Below are positions 6,385-13,819 of a stretch of 19,755 bases of DNA, in pieces. The notes beneath the pieces were generated by a model that saw nothing but the letters and a program-made list of their open reading frames with translations, was not told the origin of the DNA and did not search any database. The first letter of the stretch is position 1, and each line of letters starts with the position of its first letter. The position numbers and the translations under genes are program-made. Origin of the DNA: Sutterella sp. UBA4713 (GTDB lineage Bacteria; Pseudomonadota; Gammaproteobacteria; Burkholderiales; Burkholderiaceae_F); contig DHJT01000090.1 in the NCBI GenBank assembly GCA_002404465.1, positions 25,374-45,128 on the forward strand. The letters run 5' to 3'.

Positions 6385-8133
6385 TTATCCGCGAATTTTT
6401 TTCACCAAGAAGTCAACTACTTGATCTTGAGCAATCATGGTTTTCTCTCCCATGGCATCGCGCGCCGTGTACTCCAGTTCGCCGTTTTTAAGCCCGCGAT
6501 CGCCGATCACGATGCGGTGCGGAATACCGATTAACTCCCAGTCGGCAAACATCACGCCGGCACGTATGTCGCGATCGTCAAGAATGACATCGATGCCCTG
6601 ATTGACAAGCGCTTCATGAAGCTTTTGAGCGGCTTGACGTACCGCTTCACTCTTTTTGAGCCCCATCGGGCAAATAACGACTTCAAAAGGCGCAATCTGA
6701 GAAGGCCAAATAATGCCTTTGTCATCGTGTCGTTGCTCAATAGCCGCTCCTAAAAGGCGCGTCACACCGATTCCGTAGCATCCCATTTCCATACATTGCG
6801 GCTTTCCGTTTTCATCTAAAAACGTGGCATGCATGGATTCGGAATATTTGCGTCCCAAGTAAAAGACGTGGCCGACTTCAATGCCTCTTTGAAGGGCTAA
6901 AACGCCTTTGCCGTCCGGACTCTTATCGCCGGCAACAACGTTGCGCAAGTCGGCGACTTTCGGTTCTTTAAGGTCGCGTCCGAAATTGACGCCCGTATAG
7001 TGAAATCCCGTCTCATTGGCACCGCAACAAAAGTCGGACATGTCCGCGACCGTTTTGTCGGCATAAACAACGACGTCGTCGGCAATGCCGATCGGCCCTA
7101 AACTGCCCGGTGTTGCCCCGCAAAAATGCTCGGCAATCTCTTTTTCCGTGGCAAAGCGAAATCCGTCTTTAAGTTCCTGAAGTTTCCCGGCTTTTACTTC
7201 GTTTAGTTCATGATCGGCCCGAAGCAAAATGAGTACGATGCGCGAGGGAAGGGCATTGCCTTTTTCATCGGTCGCATCTTGCGCAAGAACAATGGATTTG
7301 ACGCATCGCAAAAGGTCGATTCCGAGAAAGGGTGCGACGTCTTCGCATTTTTCCTTGCCCGGGGTCGGGTGCTTGACCAACGCCTCTGCGGCTTGTGCCC
7401 GACCGGTTAAAACCGATTCGGCCGGTGCCAGCTCGATATTGGCTGCGTAAGCGCTTGTCGGGCAGTATGCAATCACGTCTTCACCGACATCGGCAATGAC
7501 TTGAAATTCGTGTGAGCGCGACCCGCCGATTGCGCCCGTGTCGGCACGAACGGCGCGAAACGTAAGACCCAAACGCGTAAAGATTCGCTCGTAAGCTTCG
7601 TACATCGTGTCGTAACTTTTTTGGGCGCCTTGTGTATCGCGGTCAAAACTGTAGGCGTCTTTCATCAGAAACTCGCGCGCGCGCATGACACCGAAACGCG
7701 GCCGTCTCTCATCACGAAACTTCGTGCGGATTTGAAACAAATTCAGGGGCAGTTGGCGCCAGCTTGTCACTTCGCTGCGCACGACGTCGGTAATGACTTC
7801 TTCGCTTGTGGGCTGAATGACGAAGTCACGGTTGTGGCGATCTTTAAAACGCAAAAGCTCGGGACCGTATTTGAGCCACCGACCCGATTCCTGCCACAAT
7901 TCCGCCGGTTGCACAATCGGCATGGAAAGCTCGACGGAACCTGCGCGTCGCATTTCTTCGCGAATGATGCGCTCGATTTTTTCAATAACGCGGTAACCCA
8001 TGGGCATGAGGGTGTACACACCGGCGGCGAGTTTTTTAATCAGACCTGCACGAATCGAATAAATCTGACTGGGAATTTCCGCGTCCGCGGGCGCTTCTTT
8101 TAACGTCGAAATAAAAAATTGACTGGCACGCAT
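6385..8133 (-). CDS. proS: Prolyl-tRNA synthetase (bacterial type with editing insert)
   Basis: Class II synthetase charging tRNA-Pro. The 582 residues match the long bacterial form (~570-580). Seen: motif 1 region GSVELSMPIVQP (65-76), TSEE (109-112), motif 2 with FRDERRPRFG and REFLMKDAYSF (138-163), a YbaK-like editing insertion (about 225-400, with GxxGSLGPIGI near its end), motif 3 GCYGIGVTRLLGAAIEQ (about 451-467), and a C-terminal anticodon-binding domain. The start was set at 8133, five codons into the longest frame, because AAGGA is 6 nt upstream and family members begin MRxSQ. The editing domain should clear Ala-tRNA-Pro. It is divergent from the yihY-like gene with an 80-bp gap; no T-box or other leader is seen. 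Confidence 0.97.
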   Translation of the reverse strand: MRASQFFISTLKEAPADAEIPSQIYSIRAGLIKKLAAGVYTLMPMGYRVIEKIERIIREEMRRAGSVELSMPIVQPAELWQESGRWLKYGPELLRFKDRHNRDFVIQPTSEEVITDVVRSEVTSWRQLPLNLFQIRTKFRDERRPRFGVMRAREFLMKDAYSFDRDTQGAQKSYDTMYEAYERIFTRLGLTFRAVRADTGAIGGSRSHEFQVIADVGEDVIAYCPTSAYAANIELAPAESVLTGRAQAAEALVKHPTPGKEKCEDVAPFLGIDLLRCVKSIVLAQDATDEKGNALPSRIVLILLRADHELNEVKAGKLQELKDGFRFATEKEIAEHFCGATPGSLGPIGIADDVVVYADKTVADMSDFCCGANETGFHYTGVNFGRDLKEPKVADLRNVVAGDKSPDGKGVLALQRGIEVGHVFYLGRKYSESMHATFLDENGKPQCMEMGCYGIGVTRLLGAAIEQRHDDKGIIWPSQIAPFEVVICPMGLKKSEAVRQAAQKLHEALVNQGIDVILDDRDIRAGVMFADWELIGIPHRIVIGDRGLKNGELEYTARDAMGEKTMIAQDQVVDFLVKKIRG

Positions 8134-8213
8134 AATTGGTCCTTGCAAAGCAATCGATAGCCCGAAAAGGGTAAGATAAGGATTCTAAACAAACGCACTT
8201 TTCTTCGAAACTT

Positions 8214-9503
8214 ATGAGAGGATTTTTAAAGCCTTCCGGTGACTCTGAAGACGCAAACGCATTGCATCTTCGCGATAAATTGCGTGAGTCGGGATTGCTT
8301 TTTTCCGGTCGGGAGTTGTTTTCGTTTCTCCTGGAGCGATTGCGTGAGATTCGCCTGTCGGAAACGGCCTCGGGCATGGCACTTGCCAGTTTGCTCGGTA
8401 TCGTTCCCGTTTTGGCAATTTCTCTTGCGGTTTTTGCGGCTTTTCCGTCGTTTTCCTCCGAGCGTGAAGCTCTTGAGTCTTTAATTTTGACCAGTTTCAT
8501 TCCCGAACAGTACTCGGAAGTGATCGTGGCTTATTTGCGTGAATTCAGCGCGCAGGCGGCCGGTCTTACGACGTTCGGTATCGTCGGTTTGGTTTTAACG
8601 GGCGTACTTCTTGTTAACGGACTTTTTGTCACAATTAATCGCATCTTTCGCATTGATCGCAAAAGGCCCTTGGTGCAGCGCATTTTGCTTTATTGGGCCA
8701 CGATCACGGCCGGTCCCCTGTTCCTTGCCGTCAGTCTTTCGCTCACCGGCAAAATGGCGGCTTTGTCGTTTGCAGGGATTGATGCCGGGTATTCGCGTCT
8801 TTTCTACACGCTCGGCGTCGTCTTGCTGCAGGCGCTTTGTTTTGCGGCTCTTTATAAATTCATTCCGTATTGTGTCGTACGATTTCGCGATGCGTTTTTC
8901 GGCGGCCTGGTCGTTTCGGTTGTCGGATTGATCGTCAAGCGCATCTTTGCCTATTATGTTTCGGTCGGAACATTCTCCAATATTTACGGAGCATTTGCGG
9001 CGTTGCCTGTTTTTGTCCTTTGGATTTATGTGTCTTGGTACCTGTTTTTTGCCGGTGCTGCCGTAACGGCTGTCATTCCGCAACTTTTATGCCGACGCTA
9101 TGTCGGTCACGGCAAACCGGGCCATGACTTTTTTACGGCTTTGGCTTTTTTAAAGATTTTTTGCGACTTGCAAAAGGACGGGCGGGCTCCGATTTGTACA
9201 CTCATGCAACTGTCGACGCAAACCGATACGCCGCCGCAAGATGCGCGGTGCGTTTTAGACGGTTTATCACGGATCAATTACGTCAAAGCGCTCTCGGGAA
9301 TCGAAAATTACGAGCGTTGGGTTTTGGTTGCCGACCCGCAGAGGGCAACGCTTGCACCGGTTTTTCATCTTTTTGCTTTGGATGCGTGTAACGAATTGCT
9401 TTCCGATGCAGCCGGTCCGGCGGCACTTTGGAATGAAAGACTTGAGCGCTCCGATGTGTTAACCGCAACGCTCAAAACGGTTTTTTCGTGGAATAAGTTA
9501 TGA
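8214..9503 (+). CDS. YihY/UPF0761 (BrkB/"RNase BN") family inner membrane protein
   Basis: Polytopic inner-membrane protein of the YihY/YhjD/BrkB family; its biochemical function is not established. The old RNase BN assignment for YihY has been withdrawn. About six hydrophobic segments occupy residues 55-305, with the family motifs GMALASLLGIVPVLAI, the NRIFRI segment, and YGAFAALPVFVLWIYVSWY. At 429 residues it is much longer than E. coli YihY (~290). The extra ~120 soluble C-terminal residues (from about 310) look like a small globular, possibly winged-helix domain; I recall such long forms from betaproteobacteria. No clear Shine-Dalgarno precedes the ATG, so the exact start is moderately sure. 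First gene of a plus-strand operon; its stop overlaps the tsaB start (ATGA). Confidence 0.87.
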   Translation: MRGFLKPSGDSEDANALHLRDKLRESGLLFSGRELFSFLLERLREIRLSETASGMALASLLGIVPVLAISLAVFAAFPSFSSEREALESLILTSFIPEQYSEVIVAYLREFSAQAAGLTTFGIVGLVLTGVLLVNGLFVTINRIFRIDRKRPLVQRILLYWATITAGPLFLAVSLSLTGKMAALSFAGIDAGYSRLFYTLGVVLLQALCFAALYKFIPYCVVRFRDAFFGGLVVSVVGLIVKRIFAYYVSVGTFSNIYGAFAALPVFVLWIYVSWYLFFAGAAVTAVIPQLLCRRYVGHGKPGHDFFTALAFLKIFCDLQKDGRAPICTLMQLSTQTDTPPQDARCVLDGLSRINYVKALSGIENYERWVLVADPQRATLAPVFHLFALDACNELLSDAAGPAALWNERLERSDVLTATLKTVFSWNKL

Positions 9504-10201
9504 CTTTTGAAAGAATTTTGGCACTGGATACGGCGACCGAAACCGTCTCGGTCGCACTACGGGACGGCGAAGCGCTTTTTTATCGATCCGATGCGCAATA
9601 CAACAGACATTCCGAACAGATTTTGCCCTTTGTCGATGCAGTTTTAAACGAGGCCCGTAAGACGCTTTCCGATGTCGATGCGATCGCTTTCGGAGCAGGA
9701 CCTGGAGCCTTCACGGGGCTTCGCGTTGCCTGCGGTGTGGCGCAGGGGCTCGGGTGGGCCGCAGATAAACCCCTTGTGGCCGTTTCGAATCTTGAGGCGG
9801 CCGCCTTAAAGGGCGGCATCGACGGTCGCATTCTCACGGCTCTTGATGCGCGCATGAAGGAGTGTTACGTGGCTGCCTATGACGTGAAAAACGGTACTTT
9901 AGTCTCTACGCTCATTAAGCCGCATGTGACACGTCCTGAAAATTTAGCTGCTTTGTGTGAGGAAGCCCGAATAACGGCTCTTGTCGGCGATGCATACGAA
10001 CGCTATAAAGAACGGATGGATTTGCCGTCCTGTGTGCAGATAACGGACATCGGTTGTGCCACGGCTTCGGACATTGCCGCGCTGGCGCGCACGATGGCCG
10101 AGGAAGGCAAAATCGTCACGGCTTTACAGGCGGCCCCTGTGTATGTGAGAAATCGTGTGGCGCTCACAATTGATGAACGGGCTCGAGGACAAGCGCTTTG
10201 A
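9500..10201 (+). CDS. tsaB: tRNA threonylcarbamoyladenosine (t6A) biosynthesis protein TsaB
   Basis: TsaB is the scaffold partner of TsaD in the TsaBCDE machinery that makes t6A37 in ANN-decoding tRNAs. The 233-residue product shows an ASKHA-fold N-terminus (ILALDTATETVSVAL), the RHSEQILP helix, and the highly characteristic GAGPGAFTGLRVACGVAQGL at about residues 65-84. The family length is about 220-240. The ATG overlaps the stop of the yihY-like gene by 4 bp (ATGA), indicating translational coupling, and the gene's own stop overlaps rimI by one base. tsaB next to rimI is a common bacterial arrangement. No TsaD, TsaC or TsaE gene is in this window. Confidence 0.95.
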   Translation: MTFERILALDTATETVSVALRDGEALFYRSDAQYNRHSEQILPFVDAVLNEARKTLSDVDAIAFGAGPGAFTGLRVACGVAQGLGWAADKPLVAVSNLEAAALKGGIDGRILTALDARMKECYVAAYDVKNGTLVSTLIKPHVTRPENLAALCEEARITALVGDAYERYKERMDLPSCVQITDIGCATASDIAALARTMAEEGKIVTALQAAPVYVRNRVALTIDERARGQAL

Positions 10202-10653
10202 TGAGAGTATCGGAAATTGTTTTTCGGGCGATGCGCCCGTGCGATGCGCCGTCCGTAGCGGCTTTGGCTCGGCGTGCCGATCCGTTTTCCTGGACGGTCG
10301 ACGACTTTCTGACGGCCTCTAAGTCAGGCAATGTCGTAACGCTCGGGTTCTTCGGAGAAATCCTCGTCGGCTTTTCAGTCTTACGTCTTGTGCTCGATGA
10401 AAGTGAACTTCTGGACATTGCCGTCGATCCGGCATACCAATCGCGCGGCTTCGGACGTGCCCTGTTAACCGAGGCTGTTAAAACCGCTAAACTTTCGGGC
10501 GCTCGATTGATGCGTCTGGAAGTTCGCATCGGAAATGCGCGTGCCAAGGGCTTGTATGAGACCTTCGGTTTTGCTTCCGATGCAATCCGACGCAATTATT
10601 ACAGGACGTCGACCGGACGTGAAGATGCCGTTTTAATGACTCTGGTTTTTTAA
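10201..10653 (+). CDS. rimI: Ribosomal protein S18-alanine N-acetyltransferase (GNAT)
   Basis: GNAT acetyltransferase of 150 residues, predicted to acetylate the N-terminal alanine of ribosomal protein S18 using acetyl-CoA. The acetyl-CoA loop is YQSRGFGRALL (near residue 80), preceded by beta-strand ELLDIAVDP, with the typical RLEVRIGNARAKGLYETFGF segment and C-terminal NYYRTSTGREDAVLMTL. The start was taken as ATG at 10201, overlapping the tsaB stop (TGATG) with GAGGA 11 nt upstream; a TTG one codon earlier is less likely. Its place after tsaB supports RimI over a general GNAT, but the substrate is inferred. Confidence 0.92.
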   Translation: MRVSEIVFRAMRPCDAPSVAALARRADPFSWTVDDFLTASKSGNVVTLGFFGEILVGFSVLRLVLDESELLDIAVDPAYQSRGFGRALLTEAVKTAKLSGARLMRLEVRIGNARAKGLYETFGFASDAIRRNYYRTSTGREDAVLMTLVF

Positions 10654-10660
10654 AAGACGC

Positions 10661-11521
10661 ATGCCTTTAACAAAAACACAAAGCGAAATTTGGCAAGCGA
10701 TGAATATCGGACCGCAGTGGATTGAGCGGACCGAGGACGACGCGTCGGCGCAGATTGCGCAGGATGCGTCCGATGGGAAGACGATCTTGCCGAAGAACTC
10801 TTCCTTGGCGTCCGTCGGTTCCGTTTCGATTAATCCTGCAGCAACCGGTCCGAGAAGGGGAGCGGTCCTGTTGAACGCGTGCTCTGAAGGCGCGACGCCG
10901 CAGGACAAAAACCTTGCTGACAACTCCGAACTTCAAGCCCGTGCCGAGAAAGCTTCCTGGGAAGAGCTTTCCGAACTTGTCTCCCGGTGCCGTGCCTGTC
11001 CCATGGCAACAACGCGAAAACATTGTGTTTTTGCCGACGGGAAACCGGGCTGCCCGATTGCCATCGTCGGCGAAGCACCCGGACGCGATGAAGATATCGA
11101 AGGGATTCCGTTTGTCGGTAAAAGCGGACAGCTCCTGACGCGGATTCTCGAGAGCCTTGAGTGGAAACGCGGTGTCGATGTGGCCATCGTCAATGTTTTA
11201 AAGTGCCGTCCGCCCGATAACCGTGATCCGAGACCCGAGGAAATGCGCGCTTGCGCCGCTTTTTTGGATCGACAACTGGAGCTCATCGACCCGAAAGTCA
11301 TCATTTTGATGGGGCGGTTTGCTATCGACAGGCTCCTTGCAACCGATGCGCCCGTCGGTCGGTTGCGCGGAACCCCGAGGCACGTATCTGTCGCAGGGCA
11401 CGACGTACCGGCCGTTGTCACGTACCACCCCTCGTATCTGTTACGTAATCCCGTGGAAAAAGAAAAAAGCTGGCAGGATTTTGTTTTAGCCAAGCGCCTT
11501 TTGTCCGGCGAGGTGCCATGA
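10661..11521 (+). CDS. Family 4 uracil-DNA glycosylase (Fe-S)
   Basis: Base-excision repair enzyme removing uracil from DNA. The 286 residues contain a C-terminal UDG fold (from about residue 100) with four cysteines placed as in iron-sulfur family 4 enzymes (C110, C113, C182, C198), motif 1 GEAPGRDEDIEGIPFVG (137-153), and the motif TYHPSYLLRNP (254-264) with the active-site histidine. The first ~95 residues are a low-complexity, Ala/Ser/Asp-rich linker after a short ordered start (WQAMNIGPQW). Such N-terminal extensions occur in Burkholderiales homologues from what I recall. It lies 7 bp after rimI; its stop overlaps the holC start (ATGA). An alternative later start at residue 14 is possible but would cut the conserved-looking opening. 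Confidence 0.93.
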   Translation: MPLTKTQSEIWQAMNIGPQWIERTEDDASAQIAQDASDGKTILPKNSSLASVGSVSINPAATGPRRGAVLLNACSEGATPQDKNLADNSELQARAEKASWEELSELVSRCRACPMATTRKHCVFADGKPGCPIAIVGEAPGRDEDIEGIPFVGKSGQLLTRILESLEWKRGVDVAIVNVLKCRPPDNRDPRPEEMRACAAFLDRQLELIDPKVIILMGRFAIDRLLATDAPVGRLRGTPRHVSVAGHDVPAVVTYHPSYLLRNPVEKEKSWQDFVLAKRLLSGEVP

Positions 11522-11955
11522 AGCAAATTGATTTTCACTACAACGTCCGTCAGCGCTCGATTTATGCGTGCAAGCTCGTGAGAAAAGTCCGTAGTCTCGG
11601 ACTTACCGTGGCTTTGTGGTCACGTAACGAGGCATTTTTAAAGGGTGTTTACGAGGATCTTTGGCGGTTTGACGATATGGCTTTTATTGCGCATGCCTGG
11701 GCCGGCTCGGTAACCGAACGCTTTAGCCCCGTTGTTTTTTCAACTGAGATTGCCGCGTTAGCCGGAAAAGACGTTTTAATTCTTCTCGATGACAATGTTC
11801 CGGATCGTTGGCAAGAGGCTTTAGGCGGTTTTGATCGTGTTGTCGATATTGTCGGGCAAAGTTCCGAGGAATTGACAACGTCGCGGGCGCGCTACCGTCT
11901 TTACAAAGCCTCGGGTGTAACACTTAAGGCATATGACAGGAGGCAAGCAGTATGA
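11518..11955 (+). CDS. holC: DNA polymerase III chi subunit
   Basis: HolC links the clamp loader to single-strand binding protein at the replication fork. The 145 residues match the family length, with KQIDFHYNV at the start, CKLVRKVRSLGLTVALWS (18-35), the FDDMAFIAHAWAG segment, and DVLILLDDNVPDRW, all typical of chi. It begins inside the stop of the UDG gene (ATGA overlap; GAGG about 5 nt upstream) and its own stop overlaps the following gene in the same way. Chi normally acts with psi (HolD) in enterics; no psi gene is seen here. Confidence 0.93.
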   Translation: MKQIDFHYNVRQRSIYACKLVRKVRSLGLTVALWSRNEAFLKGVYEDLWRFDDMAFIAHAWAGSVTERFSPVVFSTEIAALAGKDVLILLDDNVPDRWQEALGGFDRVVDIVGQSSEELTTSRARYRLYKASGVTLKAYDRRQAV

Positions 11956-12371
11956 CGGCAAATACATCGACGGTACTTACGCAAGAAGTTCCCTATCGGT
12001 GGGAAGAATTAAAGAGCCTTGCCCTTACGCCGCGCTCCGATTCGGTTTCTACGCCGATTGCGACTCAACATGCGGAAAATTCGACTCCGGCGCCTGAGCT
12101 CAAGCAGGCAGTGTCGGTGCCCGATTCGGCTCGCCGGGATCAACGCGCTCCGGATCATCTCGACAATGCCCCCCTTTCGGAAGCCGGAAAAGAAGCGTTG
12201 ATTGCCGCAGTCAGCAAAAAGGTCGGTGAGCAACTTTTCGAAGAAATCGATTTGGTCGTCGAACTGGCCTTAAAGAAAACGCGAGCGCACCTTAAGACGG
12301 ACATTCAAAAGGCCGTTGCCATCAATGTGACGCGTTGTGTGCGAGAGGCCCTGGAGAAACAAAAGCTCTGA
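11952..12371 (+). CDS. DUF2486-like protein downstream of holC, function unknown
   Basis: 139 residues in two parts. About 70 polar, Pro/Ser/Thr/Ala-rich residues are probably disordered. They are followed by an amphipathic helical region (about 76-139) rich in Lys, Glu, Ala and Leu (LSEAGKEALIAAVSKKVGEQ and the helix that follows). No signal peptide or transmembrane segment. A strong AGGAGG (11938-11943) lies 8 nt before the ATG, which overlaps the holC stop. The position right after holC and this architecture resemble the Burkholderiales DUF2486 family; I make this match from memory, so it is tentative. The C-terminal helices could be a coiled-coil or binding segment. Its stop is 3 bp from the stop of the convergent UPF0016 gene. 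Confidence 0.75.
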   Translation: MTANTSTVLTQEVPYRWEELKSLALTPRSDSVSTPIATQHAENSTPAPELKQAVSVPDSARRDQRAPDHLDNAPLSEAGKEALIAAVSKKVGEQLFEEIDLVVELALKKTRAHLKTDIQKAVAINVTRCVREALEKQKL

Positions 12372-12404
12372 GGGCTAGATAACGAGGGCGACGGCGCCCA
12401 GAGC
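12365..12404 (-). terminator. Weak candidate terminator spanning convergent gene ends
   Basis: Arms GCTCTG (12365-12370) and CAGAGC (12399-12404) enclose a smaller GGCG/CGCC stem. On the minus strand the structure is followed by TTTTGTTT, as expected for termination of the UPF0016 transcript, but the signal lies inside the 3' ends of both genes. The outer stem is only 6 bp. Confidence 0.3.
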
Positions 12405-12941
12405 AAAAAACAGAACGGCACACGCGACGTGAATGAGGCGAATCGGGAGTTTTTTTGCAAGCGTATCGCCCAAAAAAACCGCCGGGACATCGGCAATGAG
12501 CATGCCGAGTGTCGTACCGAAGACAACGGCCCAGGCATTGCCGTAGTGTGCGGCAAGGCCCACGGTGGCAATCTGTGTTTTGTCTCCCATTTCTGCGAAA
12601 AAAAACGTCATCAGGGTAATCCCGAAAACGCCGAGGCGTTGCAACCTGGGGTTATCTAAGAGACCGCCGTCTTCTTTATCAGGAAAGAGCATCCAGACGG
12701 CCATGGCCCAAAAACCGCCGACCAAAAGGACTTTAAGGACCGTCGGCCCGAGAATCATCGTCATCCAAGCGCCGAGCGCTCCGGCCAGACCGTGATTTAA
12801 AAGCGTTGCCGCGAAGATTCCGAGCACAATCGGAACGGATTTGTGAAACCGCGCGGCAAGAAGAAAGGCCAGCAATTGGGTTTTATCGCCCATTTCCGCC
12901 AAGACAACGGAAAGCGTGCTGACAAAAACCGATTCAAACAT
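12375..12941 (-). CDS. GDT1/UPF0016 family membrane protein, probable Mn2+ exporter
   Basis: Six-helix inner-membrane cation transporter of 188 residues. The two inverted repeats each carry the signature ExGDKTQ (residues 16-22 and 117-123), which lines the ion path in the TMEM165/Gdt1/MneA family. Bacterial members characterised so far export manganese; calcium/proton exchange is known for eukaryotic ones. It lies 8 bp after rpe on the minus strand and has no clear ribosome site, so translation may be coupled to rpe. No manganese (yybP-ykoY) riboswitch lies in front of it, unlike many homologues. It ends 3 bp from the convergent DUF2486-like gene. Confidence 0.9.
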   Translation of the reverse strand: MFESVFVSTLSVVLAEMGDKTQLLAFLLAARFHKSVPIVLGIFAATLLNHGLAGALGAWMTMILGPTVLKVLLVGGFWAMAVWMLFPDKEDGGLLDNPRLQRLGVFGITLMTFFFAEMGDKTQIATVGLAAHYGNAWAVVFGTTLGMLIADVPAVFLGDTLAKKLPIRLIHVACAVLFFALGAVALVI

Positions 12942-12949
12942 AAACGCGC

Positions 12950-13702
12950 TTAATTACTTTCCGATGAGCCGTTCAGGTCTTCTTCACGGCGATTTCGTTC
13001 GGTCAGCGCCTTGTCAATGGCCTGCCTGAAGGACGTAATGACCGTTGCATACCCTGTGGCGTCGCGCTTGCCGAAAACGGCCGACCCGGCGACGATAACG
13101 TTGGCTCCGGCATCAATCACACGGTCGACGTTTTGCGGATTGATGCCGCCGTCCACTTGGAGAAGAACCTCGTGACCTGTTGCGTAGTAGTGGTTCTCAA
13201 GGAAATCGCGGACCGCAGCAATTTTTCTTAACGAGGAGGGAATAAAGGACTGACCGCCGAATCCCGGATTGACGCTCATGATAAGGACCATGTCAACCTT
13301 GTCGATCACGTATTTAAGCGTATCAAGGGGAGTTGCCGGATTGAAGGCAAGACCGGATTTGGCACCGGACTGGCGAATGACCGAAAGCGTGCGATCCAGG
13401 TGTCGTGTGGCCTCGGCATGAACCGTCACGTAGTCTGCACCGGCCTGAGCAAAAAGCGTTGCGATCGCGTCGGTCGGTTCGACCATCAGATGCGCATCAA
13501 TCGGGGCCGTCGTTCTCTTGCGAAGACACTTTAATACGCCCGGTCCGATGGTCAGGTTCGGCACAAAGTGGTTGTCCATGGCGTCGAAGTGAATCCAGTC
13601 GGCGCCGGCACGTAGGACCGAATCGACTTCGTTTCCGAGTTCGGAGAAATCGGCCGAGAGGATGGAAGGCGCGATGATGACGGGCGGATTGTATGAAGCC
13701 AT
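12950..13702 (-). CDS. rpe: Ribulose-phosphate 3-epimerase
   Basis: Interconverts ribulose-5-phosphate and xylulose-5-phosphate in the pentose phosphate pathway. The 250-residue TIM barrel shows IIAPSILSADF near the N-terminus, the metal/catalytic HFDAMDNHFVPN segment, DAHLMVEP, VLIMSVNPGFGGQSF (phosphate loop), and the second catalytic Asp in QVDGGIN followed by VAGSAVFG. HFDAMD has Ala where HFDVMD is usual, a mild change. A polar C-terminal tail of ~15 residues exceeds the common ~225-residue length. AAGGA lies 9 nt before the ATG. The first gene of a two-gene minus operon with the Mn exporter-like gene; it is divergent from lysC. Confidence 0.96.
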   Translation of the reverse strand: MASYNPPVIIAPSILSADFSELGNEVDSVLRAGADWIHFDAMDNHFVPNLTIGPGVLKCLRKRTTAPIDAHLMVEPTDAIATLFAQAGADYVTVHAEATRHLDRTLSVIRQSGAKSGLAFNPATPLDTLKYVIDKVDMVLIMSVNPGFGGQSFIPSSLRKIAAVRDFLENHYYATGHEVLLQVDGGINPQNVDRVIDAGANVIVAGSAVFGKRDATGYATVITSFRQAIDKALTERNRREEDLNGSSESN

Positions 13703-13819
13703 GGAGTAAAGTCCTTAGTGAATTTGTTCAAGGGCGAATCGTGGCGACAGTATAGGCAATCTGACCGACCGTTGCGGTACTATACGGACTTTCTCATATT
13801 CAGTTAAAGGTTATCGGAC
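13703..13819. promoter_or_regulatory. Divergent rpe / lysC control region
   Basis: A 117-bp gap between two starts facing away from each other, so both promoters should be here. The best -10 for rpe is TATACT (minus strand, 13749-13754); no good -35 is seen. For lysC a TACTAT is the only clear -10-like hexamer. Attribution is weak. The gap is too short for a lysine riboswitch, and none is seen. Confidence 0.35.

Noticed and set aside
8036..8500. Minus-strand frame of 154 codons across the proS/yihY gap
   Set aside because: It overlaps both the proS start and the yihY-like gene and is highly Arg/Ser/Asn-rich with no ribosome site.
12942..12949. Manganese riboswitch (yybP-ykoY) before the UPF0016 gene
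   Set aside because: Only 8 bp separate it from rpe, and no such element is seen in front of rpe either.
13703..13819. Lysine riboswitch before lysC
   Set aside because: The 117-bp divergent gap is too short and lacks the conserved lysine-aptamer core.
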